From the NCBI GenBank assembly GCA_036250195.1, contig JAVHZZ010000005.1, forward strand, positions 182,945,448 to 183,009,447: a stretch of DNA of 64,000 nt, written 5' to 3'. The stretch is from Mixophyes australis. Lineage: Eukaryota; Chordata; Amphibia; Anura; Limnodynastidae. Positions within the stretch are counted from its first letter, which is position 1, and each line of letters begins with the position of its first letter. The notes beneath the pieces were generated by a model that was not told the DNA's origin, did no database searches, and was given only the letters and a program-made list of their open reading frames with translations. Shown one piece after another: positions 33,380 through 46,095 of the stretch. A program made the translations under genes and the position numbers.

Positions 33380-34568
33380 TATACGGACAAAAGTATTTGG
33401 ACACTTGATCAACAAGGACTGTAATGACATTGTATTCAAATGCATATACTTTAATATGGAGTTGGTCCCCCTTTTGCAGTGATAACAGCTTCCACTCTTC
33501 TTGGAAGGCTTTCCACAAGATGTTGGGAGTGTTTTATGTTGGAATTTGTGCCCATTCATTCTGTAGAGCATTTATGAGGTCAGGCACTGATGTACGAGAA
33601 GGCCTGGCTCGCAATCTCCGTTCCAGTGCATCCCAAAGGCGTTCGATGGGGTTGAGGTCAGGGCTCTGTGCAAGCCAGTCAAGTTCTTCCACACCGAACT
33701 CATCAAACCATGTCTTTGCAGTCCTTGCTTTGTGCACTGGGGCACAGTCATGTTAGAATACAACAGGGCCTTCCCCAAACTGTTGCCACAATGTTGAAAG
33801 CATAGCATTGTCCAAAACGACTTGGTATGCTGAAGCATTAAGATTGCCCATCATTGGAGATTAAGGGCCTAGCCCAAACCCTTGGGTTGGCATAATGCAG
33901 TTAGACAGGTAACGTTCTCCCAGCATCCGCCAAACCCAGACTTGCCCATCTGACTGCCAAACAGAGAAGTGTGATTCGTCACTCCACAGAACATGTTTCC
34001 ACTGCTCTACAGTCCAATGTCGGTGTGCTTTACACCACTCCATCCGTGGTGCTTTATACCACTCCATCTGAGCAGCATGCAGCTGCTCGGCCATGGAAAC
34101 CCATTCCATTATGCTCCCGCCGCACAATTTTTGTGCTTACATTTATGTCAGTGGACATTCAGAACTCTTCAGCTATGGAACCAGCAGAGCGTTGGCGACT
34201 TTTACGCACTATGCGCCTTAGCAGTCGTCGACCCCGCTCTGTGATTTTACGTGGTCTTCCGCTTCTTGGCTGAGTTGCTGTTGTTACTAAATGCTCTACT
34301 TTCTAATAATATTACTTACAGTTGTGCAATTTCATCAGTGCTGGATATTCCATGGTCAAACTGTCTTATTGCAAAAGTGGCATCTTATCACAGTACCACG
34401 CTTGAAGTCACTGATCTCTTCAGAACGACCCATTTTTTCCCACAAATGTTTGCAAATGGAGACTGCGTAGCTAGGTGCTTGATTTTATACACCTCTGGCA
34501 ATGGGTCTGATTGAAACACCTTATTTCAATAATTAACAAGTGTGGCCAAATACTATTGTCCACATGTA
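33380..34568 (-). mobile_element. Tc1-like transposon with degenerate transposase
   Basis: The left end TATACGGACAAAAGTATTTG matches the reverse complement of the right end (TACATGTGGACAATAGTATT, then TGG). TA at each border fits Tc1/mariner. On the - strand, HWTVEQWKHVLWSDESHFSV carries the first catalytic Asp (about 34030), and LDWLAQSPDLNPIERLWDAL carries the second Asp and the Glu (about 33680). A short tandem duplication (MEWYKAPRMEWCKAH, about 34050) and frameshifts disable it. Both termini survive, at 1.19 kb, unlike the element at 27763. Confidence 0.88.
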
Positions 34569-35312
34569 TTTTCTTTGTAACCTCATCTCTTCTTGTCAGA
34601 GCTTGCAAATTTGCTCTTCACACGCTTTTTCTGGATCAAAAACTAGACTAGCATCACTGAGGTCCACCAACAAAATGAGAGAGCTCATAAACAAGCTCTG
34701 CTTTGGTATAGATAAGGGTAGAAATGTAGTAGATGCTAGCTCAGTCACAGTCACAAAACGAGACAAAAGGAAAAAGGGTCAGAAGATTAGTCCTGATTTG
34801 ATCTGCTTCACTATAAAAGCCAAAAAAGGTTGATATTGGGGATGTCATTGCAGTGGATTGTAATATCCTATAAAGTGGATCGCATAGCATAGATAGAATA
34901 GCTAGCGAAAAAAAAAGGATGCTGGATTTCAATCAGCGCAAATGCATTAGTGAGTTAGTAGAAGCCCCAGCCAGAAATATATACTTTGTTTGATCTAGTA
35001 AGCAACAGAGCTAATGACAAATGTTTAATTTAAGGACAATCTGGGAATTAGAGATCATAGAGTTGTCCCTTTTGCTTTAAGCTACAAAAAATAAAAGCAT
35101 ATTGGTTCAGCAAATACATTAAACTTAAAGAACGCTAGTTTCCACTTACTAAGGAGATCATTTCAACTGATTAAAATCCCCAGAAAAATCATCTGTGGAT
35201 ATCTGTGTTATATAATAATACATTATTATATCCTATTTTCTCTCTTTTGCAGCTGAATTCTTAAGAAATATTCAAGCTATGTTTTTCCAAATTTCTAGTT
35301 AGCAGAGATTTA

Positions 35313-35536
35313 GGGGGCAATTCAATTCCTCCTAATGTAGCATAGCGTTAAACATATTACCGTTATTACGGTAAATTTAACCCGGCTTTCTGCTCGCAGC
35401 TCAGGGAGTTGCAAGCAAAAAGCCAACGCTGAATCTACCGTAACAACGGTATTTAAGCGTACTATTACCGTAATAATGGTAATAGTGCGCAGGTCACATT
35501 ACTTTTTACAGTAACGTGGCCAATTGAATTCTCCCT
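35313..35536. mobile_element. Harbinger-type MITE
   Basis: GGGGGCAATTCAATT on the left faces AATTGAATTCTCCC on the right, with TTA on both sides (35310-35312 and 35537-35539). The interior repeats the palindromic words TACCGTTATTACGGTA and ATTACCGTAATAATGGTAAT. It is about 224 bp and related in style to 31404-31591. Confidence 0.82.
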
Positions 35537-36574
35537 TTAGACTTAGAGCGATCTTGTCTTCTAGTTGTGCTCTAAAATTTCCCATGTTTCAAAACAAAAT
35601 GGAGCTTACATTCATTCAGTCACCTATAAGCGATATCATGAGATAGATTGTCATGGATCAAAAGCTAGGAGGGTAGGTAAATAGAGTATTTTAATATTAA
35701 ATAAGCTTGATTTACTTTTACTTTTATTCATGTTAGAATCTGGGACCTCAAAAGTCAGCTAGAACATAAATGAATGTCTTTTAAATATAATTCTCAGTTT
35801 ATTCCTGTGGAAAGGAATTATGAAGTCTAGTTTTCCAGCTGTATATTGTGGTAAGGGTTACTGTGACAGACACCTTCTCTGGGGAAATCTCACAAGTCCT
35901 TTCAAAATGGGGACGACCCATTGAAATAGCGAGATGTTAAATAATTACGCACCAATAGGACAAATTTACATATTTTATACCAAAAGGCAATATTTGTTTT
36001 TCCACCTCATTCCAATGCTCAATTCCAAAGCATCCATAGACCATGTGAAAATAAACAGATACATGCATTCTAACAGTAATTATGTAAATTATATTGATGT
36101 CTTTTTTTATGCTGGAAAAAATATTTCATGAAAAAAGTGATAAGAAAACAAAGGTCAGTCTGCCGCCTCTGAATTTATGGCTCCCTAGGCCAGGCTTATG
36201 TTGCTTTAACAAATCCGGCCCAGATGCCACTTATTTTGGTGCTTTTGCAATAGTCTTTGTAAAAGCACTAAAATATATTTGGAGTTCAAATGAAAAAAAT
36301 GACTTTACTGGAGATGCTGAGTCAATGGTATGACATAACTTAGAACATGGATACTTTTTAAGTTGCCAACTCCTTAGGCATAAAATACAGAAATCTGTAT
36401 GGCACCAGGATACTAGAACAGGTCAACTCCAATGTGTTTATAGTCATAGTCATTGTAAATTACCTGTTGTTGGATATCTACCCTGAATAGCGTGTTCTGT
36501 CTAACTCACATATAGTCAGTTGGATTCAGATCTGGTAAATAGGGAATGACTCATTTTCCGGGAACAATTCTATG

Positions 36575-36738
36575 TTGGTAAATGTACCAATCTGCACATT
36601 TTGCAAGTCGACAATTTTCTTTGACCTTAAGCGACAGATTTAAAATGGCATTGTCTCTACATTGCCGTTTTAAATCTGTCCTGTAAAGTCGTCGAATATC
36701 AGCGACTTGCATAATGCGCAGATTGATACATTTACCCC
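36575..36738. mobile_element. Palindromic MITE
   Basis: GGTAAATGTACCAATCTGC with CACATTTTGCAAGTCGAC on the left mirrors CGACTTGCATAATGCGCAGA and TTGATACATTTACCCC on the right. The inner arms also match (CAGATTTAAAATGGCA, then TGCCGTTTTAAATCTG). It folds almost end to end. The frame over it is not a gene. Confidence 0.82.
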
Positions 36739-37554
36739 TAGGACATTCATAGCCCTTTGCACATGGACACACTAGTGCCATGAAGAGATAGACCTTATCA
36801 GCAATGATGTTTAAATACTTTGTAACAATCAAATGTTTCTCTCTTTATATCAAGGGACCCAAAGTGTGTAGGGCTAAACTTGGGCCCAACCTTGTCTAAA
36901 GTAAGTTAGGTGCTTGCAAGCCTGAGGACAGGGGTAAGTTCAGTCACCTGCCTCAGTTTTCCATCCTGCCTAAAATATTGCTCAGATGGGGTCATAGATG
37001 GGGTCAGATCCATGGGCCTGATGGTGCTGTGCATTTTCCCTATCCGCCCTCATTACAATGCCCCCCCAAGCCAGGCCAGCCCCCAGGCGTCTCTAAGTAT
37101 ATGTCAGGAATAGGCACCCACACGATTACACTGCCTCCACCTATAGTACCAGCCTGTTTTGTTGAAACAAGATAAATCCACAATCTCATGCAGTATTTGA
37201 CTGGTCCTGGCCCTTCTATCAGCATGGAACAGTAGGAACCATTAGTCACTGTTATTCCAATCCTCCAGTGTCCAGTATTTGCATACCTTAGCCCAATGCA
37301 ACTGCACCTTCTTGTTTTTCACTGACAGGGATAGAACATATGTAGCTATTTATATTATCCCATACATAAAATTAGGTGCATGACATCACAAAAGAAGAGG
37401 AATCAGAATTTGCTCTGTGACTGTTTACATTTCCTTTGATTTTACAAAAATAAAAACTAGCTTTGATTATTCACACTTACCATACTTGTCAGTCAAATGA
37501 TTTAATTAGCTTTATATTTTTAATACTAAATTTGTTATCTAAGTTGTACCTGCA

Positions 37555-37815
37555 ATTGAACTGCATAAGGGCTTATTGAGTTGCGTTTTACTATACGGCA
37601 CATTGAGCTGCATTTTACCAAAGAGAGTATTGAGCTGTATTCGTGTATAGGATATATTGATTTGCCTTGTACCCCTTGTTGTTCTATGCTGCATTTTACC
37701 ATATGATGTATTGATCTGATTTGTACTCTGCGTATTCATCTCCATTATACTATGCAGCATATTGATCTGCATTGTCTCATATGGCATATTGAGTGAATTA
37801 GATTATAGGGTTTAT
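37555..37815. repeat. About 27-30 bp minisatellite
   Basis: Units containing GAGCTGCATTTTACCATA and GGCATATTGAGC or GATGTATTGATCTG recur about nine times with divergence. Confidence 0.8.
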
Positions 37816-40479
37816 TATTCTGCATTGTACCATGTTGCTCCTATTCCCCCCTTAGCATCACCTGAAATGCCGCCATTCAGTTCCTTGCGTCATGTACATA
37901 GGATTGAGCATTACAAGATGCTAACTCCTGTCTACATGAACAGACAACTTATTGATGGAGCCTCAAGCATGTAGATAAAACAATAAGATGCTGATTGTTG
38001 CTCACACAGTAGTCTCTTTCATTGTTCTTGGCCCACCTGTCATTTTAGTCATATTAAAAGATGTGTTGCTCCTACCCTGTGCCATGTACCGCTCTTTACA
38101 ATCATACAAGATAAGAGGGAGAGCCCATAAGACTTAGTTACAACACTGATCATACACAATGCTAAACATGTTTCAAGAAAAAAGCATGGACTCATGCAAG
38201 CACAGCTTGTTTTCTAGAGTGCTGCACAGAAGCAGAAAGGACAAGTATTTAGGGACTTGCTTAAATAATGGCTGCAGGTGCAATTACCTGTGCAGTACAA
38301 GCTGTCTTTCCATCGCACGGCAAGAAAACATTGCTAAATGATTCATTATAAACATATAGCGCTATCTTTTAACTGGAAAAATGAGAAATTTAACAGAGCA
38401 TCCTGATTTCTGAACTTGTCTCCAGGAAATATAAGATATCCCTCTGGTACATGTCTTAAGCTGAAAAGCAGAGCTTCTGTTTTAAAATTACACTCATGAT
38501 GAGAAGACCGTGTCCTTTAGTTATTATTATGCAGCCAAAACTCCGAAACCTAATCTAAGCAGCCGGTCTTACATTAAAGCAGATGTTTTTACACTTAGAT
38601 GTGACTTTGGTGTAGATATTTCTGTCTTGTCTTCTGTACAGTCCTGAGGAGGCGCCATTTTTTTGTATCAGGTAGATTTGGGTTTTTTGGCAACATAAAT
38701 GTGTGTTGCAGTACATTGTGGAGATGAACTGTGTTTTCTGAAGGCTGAATATCCATTCATTGCGAGAGTATTGAGACTTGGAACATCTACCTTGCATATG
38801 TTAATGCAAAGGTGAAAGTCCCTCCCCTTGGATTGTCTATGCATACACAGTAGCAGTAAAGACTGTTGACCATGCCCTCACCAAACTCTCCCACAGGGCA
38901 AACCTAGTTTGGGTCTGAGGGGGTAGTCGCTTCCATATCACCAGCAATCACTTCAAAACCTTTTATCTGACTTTGAGAAAATACATAACCACCAGTGATC
39001 CTTTCTCTGTTACATCAACATGTTTCATGGGCTAAATTCTGTAACAGGATGTTAACACTACCTGCGCTTCCAGTCCAAACCTTTACTGATGACACTTGTA
39101 GATAACCAGCAGAAACCAGGAGTAATGTTTTATCTTTCTGTAACTGAGCAAAAGATACAAACTTCTCATGCAGAACTTCCTTACACAGTCTACAAACTAT
39201 AGTTGTCCAGGGAACAGCTAGTGGAAAAAGCCATCATCCATTTCCATCTGCTGACTAGAAATGGTATAACAGACACTTGTTACTCCCTGACAGTAGAAGA
39301 TCTAAAGCCAAAGTTCTAAACTTTTTTCAGTCCAGGGCCCCAATTAAGTTTAGCTGATTGTTATGTATCTATTTACTGTTAATTATATTACTGTTGCTCA
39401 CAGTTTATATTACTGTTTTATTAAGCTCACAGCTTAATAAAACTTTTTATTTAGTTCATTTTGCTAAAAAATATTGGTAGTAAACAATAGTTTAGAAAAA
39501 CAGAATCACGTGGACCCACAATATTTGGTATGTTGATAAGAATCTTTAAACTATAGGAATAAAATTTCACAGATCCCCACAGATTTGCTTTCTGTCTCAT
39601 ATTTTGTGGCATAAATAGAAAAAAAAAGTTTGTTATGATCCTTATATACACTGAAGTGTTTGGATCAAAGGCCAAACTGAACAGCATAGCACTAAAAGCA
39701 ATGCTGTAATGAAATAAAGGAGGGTAAATGAAAAACTACCATAACTCTGTTTGTTTTTCATTAAGAGATACAGAAGCCAGAAGGAGCGTAATGAAATGTA
39801 ATACACTTAATTATTCTGCTGTCATAAATCACAGGGCAAGTCAAATATGGCTGCCAAGTAGAACATTCTCCACACAAAAACGCATTAGTCTTTGTATACA
39901 TTGGAGTTTACAATTATAATTACTTGGAAAATTGGCGAATCTTAAAAGCGGACAGGACTGTCAGTGGAACAGTAGCACCTAAATGGACCAGACCATCTAA
40001 ATGTGACCTACACAATACCATTTACCACCATGCAGTTTTCAATCATAAAGGTGAATATCCCCTGTAGAAGTAATATTTATTTCATTTACCTAGGTTGCTT
40101 GTAATGTGCCAAAACATTTTCCAGCTGTATACAGCCTTTCTTGCCAGCTACTATACTGCTCTGCGTGTTCCCTAACCCCCACTCCCATTGCCCTGCAATG
40201 ATATGTATAGTTTTATTGTTTACTTAAAGTGGCAGAAACCCATTCTGTCCTGTGGGAATGCACAATGCATGGAGGTATTATAGAATCTTGATGTAGCGTT
40301 AGATCTGGGTTTCTTAGTGCAAGGTTACAGCTTGTCCCCACTAACACAGTGTGGGCAACACAGTTGTCCACAGTTGCAAAGGGCAGGAGGTGGTGCTGAC
40401 ACAGGGCACTATTTATGGCCTGTTACAAATTGTGATTTCCTTTGAGTTGTGTTGTTTATTTGGATTATTACTTTTAGTA

Positions 40480-40545
40480 ACTTTTATTTTTATAAAGCAC
40501 TGACATATTACGCAGCAGTGTACATTGGCGGATCATGACAGAAAA
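40480..40545. mobile_element. Short L2/CR1 tail-like fragment
   Basis: TTTTTATAAAGCACTGACAT with ATTACGCAGCAGTGTACA resembles the LINE tails at 43459 and 44680 (ATTTATATAGCGCCAACATA, then TTCCGTAGCACTTTACA). It is diverged and short. Confidence 0.4.
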
Positions 40546-40559
40546 AATGAAAATGTACA

Positions 40560-41310
40560 ATAATACGGATCTAGACTTTTCTTTGGGGGGGTTTATAGAT
40601 TAATCCTGGCCGCTCCCCCTCTCCAGTCATGGCTCATCCCCTCTCCAGTCACAGCTCTTCCCCTCTCCAATCCAGACTCCTGTAGGCCCTGTTTCCTACT
40701 ACTATGTGTCTCACAGATTAATGTATTTTAGGATACAAGTCGATCAGGTATGTTCTTTGCTTTATTTTAAATAAAACGCTATATAGCTATAAAATCACAG
40801 CAACAAATGACAGTTATATCTACCCCATCATTACACTGCTGCCCCTTCACTATATTGCTTCCCCTTCATCACACTGCGCCATCTTCATCAGAGTATGCTC
40901 ATTTCATCACACTGCTCCTCTTTCAATACACTGCTGCTCCCCTCATCACTCTGTTCCCTTTGATCACACTGTGCTCTTTCATCACACTGCGCCATCTTCA
41001 TCACACTGCGCCCCTTTCATCACACTCTGCCCCCCGTCAACACACTTTTCCCTTTTCATGACACTGTATCCCTTTTTACACTGTGCACCTTTTCACACTG
41101 CACCTTTCATCACACTGCACCTTTCATCACACTGGACCCTTTTTATCACACTGTGCCCTCTTATCACACTGTGCCCTCTAATCCCACTGCCTTCCTTCAT
41201 CATTCCACTTTTTGCTTACCTTTCTATGGTCTTCTTTTCTTCTAACTGCTTCTTTTCTGTCTGCTGCTCCTCTCAGCGTAAGTCCTCAATGACAGCATAA
41301 GGACGTGATG
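40560..41310. mobile_element. Hypothetical non-autonomous element with minisatellite
   Basis: A tandem array (about 40820-41205) of CATCACACTGCGCCC-type units is bounded on the right by GCTTACCTTTCTATGG (donor-like AAAGGTAAGC on the - strand, 41213-41222), followed by T/C-rich sequence and GTGATGATGATGTCATG. This is the same order as in the hAT derivatives elsewhere. No terminal repeats were found, so class and borders are inferred. Confidence 0.45.
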
Positions 41311-41319
41311 ATGATGTCA

Positions 41320-41551
41320 TGTCCAACAGTCATGTTACAATGCAAGGGGTGCAAATTAGTATTCTGTTTTGCAGATAAGTTAAATATTGAATGCTTTTTC
41401 ATGTAGCACACAAATACTTGATAGCTTATTTGTACACTGAAATTTAAAGTTGATATTTGTGTGCTACATGAAAAAACAGTCAGTATTTAACTTATGTGCA
41501 AAACAGAAAACTAATTTGCACCCCTTGCATTGTAACATGGTTTTGTCCAGG
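41320..41551. repeat. Foldback element, arms of about 95 bp
   Basis: Left arm about 41320-41415 (CATGTTACAATGCAAGGGGT, then GCAAATTAG and later CATGTAGCACACAAATA) is repeated in reverse complement at about 41455-41551 with few mismatches. The loop is about 38 bases. Words are shared with the MITE at 3220-3518. The text ends at about 41602 with AATGAATCAGGCTC, which resembles another MITE end. Confidence 0.88.
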
Positions 41552-42860
41552 AGACTGAAATAAGAAGTTTCTTAAGTTAAGATCCTTAATGAATCAGGCT
41601 CAAGAAGCCTAAATGGACAATATTATTGCAAGGGGAGAACTCCAGACTGTTACAGCTGGTAATAAACACAAGATTTACCCATTAATATGTTTCTGTCATG
41701 TGTATGTGTAGGGTCTTAGGAGAACAAACACATGTTCATGTCTGTGAGGCCCTACAAAGGACTGATTAATTAATGTGTCCCTATCACAAGAATCTGTAAG
41801 GACATAGGAAGGACTGACCAAGTAAACATGTCCCAGTCATTGCTATCTGCAGGGTTCTAGGGACCAGTGGTGGATCCAGAGGGAGTGATCGCCCCCTCTA
41901 GAGAAATAAAATATAAATGAAGCTTCAGACATGAAGTTGTACAGTGACTAATGGTAGGGCCAGATTTTCAATAGGCAGGCAGAAGCTGGCAGACAAATTT
42001 TAGCCTGGGGGGCAAAACTTGGTCCAGCAGCATATTAGAAACATATTAAAGGAAAAAATGTAGCTAACGCAGTGAGCCAGCCCAAAGTTGCATACTATGG
42101 GACTGGCCCGAGAGGCAGACCCCCCCCCCCTGCCCCTCAGCCCAGTCATCCCCTGTAGGCAAGGTAGGCCCATGATTACATGCCATATCTTCAAAACCTT
42201 CCCCACCCATCCCTTGAAAGAAAAAAAAAGTTCCTAGCCTTTGTATTCTTTGGAATGTGAGATTGGGATGACTGCGCTTCTGGGGGGCAAGAGCCAGATG
42301 TAGTCTTTGAGCTCTGATCAGTAAGTGTTTCTGTGACCCAGAGAGTCCATAAACCGATCAGAAGTACTACATCACTGCCCACCCCTCCCTGTCACAGCAA
42401 TCTCACATTTTAATGTCCGGTCCATTCTACTAACATTAACAAAGAATTACAAAATTGTCTGGTTGTGATAGCCTTGCTGCTAAATGCCTGGTGTGCAGTT
42501 GGGGAGGTAAAGAAAGATGCTTGCACATTAGGGTTAGTCTAGTAATAAAGATAGTACCAGTTATGTCTTCTTGTCATTATCTCACAGATACTGGTATATG
42601 TACCTCAATCTATATTATGTTAATTATATTATATTATGAGGGTGCACTCCCAGAACAGTATAAAATATCCATGTAAAAAAGGGAAGAAAAAATATTGGAG
42701 GCACAACTATTATCTACACCAGTAAAAGACTTCTATTTAAACTATAAGCCAAAATGAATGTAATAGATTTATAAAATCAATTTTTATTGATATATTGATT
42801 AAGATAAATTATAGCAATATATCAATGGTTTATTCTTCTAGTGACATAGAAATAAAAATT

Positions 42861-42861
42861 A

Positions 42862-42917
<56 letters not shown>
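42861..42917. repeat. (TA)n microsatellite
   Basis: This is a TA run of about 24 units plus AT-rich shoulders. Confidence 0.95.
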
Positions 42918-42922
<5 letters not shown>

Positions 42923-43458
42923 AATAAAGATATAAAAAAGGGGAAAAAAGAAGAATTATCCATAATAGTAGATCCTCAATGTTATTTCACAAAAAGTATG
43001 TTCAATAATTTGATTATATTTCAAATTGTTAGATCTTATCCTAGCATAACTATTAATAATAGGGTTATGTTGGAGTTGATTGAATTGGTACTTATATTGT
43101 ACCTATGAAATAAGGGCAGACAGGTTAATATATTTAAAGTTGTTTAGGAATGTTTCATTTTACTGTTCATACCGATTGACTAATATAATAACATGAATTA
43201 TAATGTGAAGTTCATAACAATTGACTAATATAATAACATGTATTTTAATTTGAAGTCAGTCCAATTGTTTTATAAATACAGTTGTGTACATTATCAGTTA
43301 CTGTGCATTTCTGCTTTTCTGATAATTCTCTAGACAATATTGATATTTTTATACAGCTGTATTGTGTCTACTCATGCAACGTCTAGTGTTCTAGATATAG
43401 TTTCCTTGATACTGCGGACAGGTCACAAACAGTTCTGTCAGGCACCTCTCACATATAT

Positions 43459-43800
43459 CATTATCATCAGCTATTTATATAGTGCCACTAATTAGCTGCA
43501 AATAGTGCTGTACAGAGAACTCACTCACATCAGTCCCTGCCCCATTGGAGCTTACAGTCTAAATTCCCTAACATACACTACATGAGGAAGAGGATGCCAT
43601 TTCATGACTAAACTTATCAATCTTGTCTTCGAAGTAGGAACCAATATCTTGTGCATTTATGGTAGTTACAGGGGTTAGTTTGGGAGGGTTGAGAAGAGAT
43701 CTGAATGCATTAAAAAGGCATTTGAGGTTAGAAATAAGAGTGGATATGAAAGGTTGGAAGTATGTTTGTTAGGCAGTGTTCAGTATCCTCCATTTTTCTA
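43459..43800 (-). pseudogene. CR1/L2-type LINE fragment
   Basis: On the - strand, 43565-43730 reads FNAFRSLLNPPKLTPVTTIN, then GSYFEDKIDKFS, matching the linker between endonuclease and RT in L2-like LINEs. 43459-43560 is the characteristic 3' tail (CTATTTATATAGTGCCACTA, then TTGGAGCTTACAGTCTAA). The RT itself is missing between them. With 46930-47830 it may represent one element split by younger insertions. Confidence 0.65.
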
Positions 43801-44185
43801 CTCTACTATAGGAGTGGTACATATGTTAATATACAGTGTGTGTGTAGTATGTTAATATTGTGTGTACGGTATGTTAATATAGTGTGAGTGGGGGCCAGTG
43901 TGTTAATATAATGTGTGTGGGGGCCAGTGTGCTAATATAGTGTGTGTGTGAGTGGAGGTCAGTGTAATAATATAGTGTGAGTAGGGACCAGCAGGCCTGA
44001 TCAGCCAATAGGCTGAGCAGGCTGCAGCCTGGGGCGCTGGAGCCTGCGGGGGCACAGCATCGCCGATATGTATTTTTTATTTTTTTTAAATGTACCTGGG
44101 GCCGGAATCATCGGGGCCGCACCTGGTCTAAAGGAGCGGTCCTGACTGTCACTGCCTGTCAGTGTAGCTGCTGGCGCTTCTTACT

Positions 44186-44254
44186 CTGGTCATGTGAGAT
44201 CAGGACTTCCACATCTCACGTGACCAGAGTAAGAAGAGCCTGGGCCACACTAAC
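44186..44254. repeat. Hairpin core of hAT derivative
   Basis: CTTCTTACTCTGGTCATGTG and CACGTGACCAGAGTAAGAAG are inverted copies with one mismatch, separated by about 25 bases. Confidence 0.9.
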
Positions 44255-44340
44255 AGGCAGCTAGCAGCGATCGCTGCCAGACTGCCTGTCATACACAGCG
44301 CTGAAGAGAGGACTCCACAGCAGGTAAGTCCGTTCTAATG

Positions 44341-44500
44341 TCTCGGGGGGCAAGTGAGGAGACTGAAGGGGGCAGGTGAGGAGGCTGAAGGGGGCAGGTG
44401 AGGAGGCTGAAGGGGGCAGGTGAGGTGGCTGAAGAGGGCAAGTGAGGAGTCTGAATTGGGCAAGTGAGGAGTCTGAATTGGGCAGGTGTGCTGGCTAAAG
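44341..44500. repeat. About 21-22 bp minisatellite
   Basis: About seven units of GGGGCAGGTGAGGAGGCTGA. It directly follows the donor-like motif. Every unit also contains CAGGTGAG, itself a splice-donor-like string. Confidence 0.92.
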
Positions 44501-44649
44501 GGGGCAGATAAAGGAGGTGAAGAAATTGCTAAGTGGGGCATTAAAAAAATAGAGTAGCTTTGATGATCTCTGTGGTCACTAGGGTCACTAGAATACTGAA
44601 TAATAGTCAAGTGGGGCTGGTAAAGGTTTATATTTTTTATAGCTCTTTG

Positions 44650-44770
44650 ACATCATCATCATCATCATCATCATCATCATTTATTTATATAGCGCCAACA
44701 TATTCCGTAGCACTTTACAATTGGGGACAAACATAGTAAACTAATAAACAAACTGGGTAAAACGGATAAA
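44650..44770. mobile_element. (CAT)n plus L2/CR1 LINE tail
   Basis: A CAT trinucleotide run (about 10 units) is followed by TTATTTATATAGCGCCAACA and TTCCGTAGCACTTTACAATT, the - strand 3' end of a frog-type L2/CR1 LINE. Confidence 0.75.
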
Positions 44771-45389
44771 CAATTTTCATATATTTTATTGCCTGCATAT
44801 GCCTGTGCTATGGGTTACTTTTATCTGGCCATAATGGACTGTTGTGTTTGGTTTAAAGGGCGTAATCATTCAGGGTTTAACATTTTGCATTATAATACTA
44901 TTGCTGCATGTTTTCAAAACAGGACCTCAAATTTCCAGAATCCAGCTAGAAGACAACAAAGCTGCAAGAACAAGCAAGAGAGAAGGACAAAAACTAGTAA
45001 GAGAGATTGCACAATCTGTCTAAATGTGAATGCTGGAGAATACTCCTGAATATTCATATTCAAGAGTAGTCCTACACGCCTATATTGGGGGAAGGATGGG
45101 GGGGGGGGGCGCAATGGCTGAAATAGCCTAGGGCAACCCTTAATCGGGCCCTGGGGACCAGTGTGTTAATATAGTGTGTGGGGGGGGGGGGGGGCAGTGT
45201 GTTAATATAGTGTGAGTGGGGGCCAGTGTGTTAATATAGTGTGAGTTGTGGCTAGTGTGTTAATATATTGTGTGTGTGTCGGGGGGAGCAGTTTGTTAAT
45301 ATAGTGTGTGCAAGTGGGTGCCAGTGTGTTAATATAATATGTGAGGGAATGAGGGTCTTAATATAGTGTGGGAGGTAGGCTATTTATGT

Positions 45390-46095
45390 GCAGGTGGGTT
45401 GCTAATTATTTGTGGGGTGATGGTGGGGCTATTTAATTTAATAGTGGGGCCTATTAATTTAAGGCTAGGTGACCGGACCTTTAATGTAATGCTAGGGTGA
45501 TTTGGTGATATTAATTTAATATGGGGCTGATTTTAGGGAGGAGGACTATTTAGTAAATGTGAATATTAATTATTTAATGTCGTGCATGGTTGTGGGAAAT
45601 GGTTATGTTTGTTGAACGTAAATGCAATTTAATTTATTGCTAGGGCTGTTTGGAGGGGTGGAAATAGGTTTATATATTAAATTGGAATACTATTAATTTA
45701 ATGTTGGGGCTGGTTGGAGGGAATTAGGTTTATTTATTAAATTTGTTTGCTTTTTAATTTTGGGGTTGGTTGAAGGGAAATAGGTCTATTTAGCAAATGA
45801 GAATATTATTATTTTAATGTTGGGGCTGGAGGGAGGCCTAATTATAAAACGTGGGTGCTTTTAACACCGGGGCTGATTGGAGTTTTCTAAATTTTTTGCA
45901 CCCATTTTTTTTTCCAAAAAGGGCATCCAATATTCCAGGATCTAGACAACCAGCAAATGAGCTAAAGAAACCAGCAGCCACACGTGGTGACAAGAACAGG
46001 TAGAAGAGAGCAGGACAATCTTTCAACTGTCCTGAATCTGGTGTGACAGTCCCAAATTTGGGTGGTTGTTTTGCTTAGGACATTTGGGAGGTATG
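45390..46095 (-). repeat. AT-rich tandem array, copy 3 of 4 (reversed)
   Basis: Units such as TATTAATTTAATGTTGGGGC and GGAGGGAATTAGGTTTATTT run to about 45860, then CCAATATTCCAGGATCTAGA, the reverse complement of the lead-in seen in copies 1, 2 and 4. The right end GGACATTTGGGAGGTATGTC resembles the CTCCCAACTGTCC end near 49085. Confidence 0.8.

Larger units (their letters stand above)
43992..45153. mobile_element. Non-autonomous hAT element inserted in a minisatellite
   Basis: It has a perfect 8-bp duplication GGGACCAG (43984-43991 and 45154-45161). The ends CAGGCCTGATCAGCC and, reverse complemented, CAGGGCCCGATTAAGG form a TIR. Contents in order are a palindromic core (about 44160-44280), CAGGTAAGTC (44321-44330, donor-like), a tandem array of about 21 bp (44341-44500), an L2 tail (44650-44770) and unrecognised sequence. 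There is no transposase. The duplicated 8 bases could in principle be two array units, but the array unit reads GGGGCCAG, not GGGACCAG, elsewhere. Confidence 0.82.
43810..45380. repeat. About 31-bp minisatellite (GTGTGTTAATATAGTGTGAG), split
   Basis: Units GTGTGTTAATATAGTGTGAG followed by TGGGGGCCA recur at 43810-43991 and 45154-45380. A hAT derivative interrupts the array at 43992-45153. Confidence 0.9.

Noticed and set aside
33424..34273. + strand frames of 83-110 codons
   Set aside because: They are antisense shadows of the Tc1 transposase remnant on the - strand.
36551..36832. 93-codon - strand frame as a gene
   Set aside because: It runs through a palindromic MITE and has no homologous domain that I recognise.
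40807..41300. 84- and 109-codon frames rich in Thr, Leu, His and Phe
   Set aside because: They translate a CATCACACTG minisatellite.
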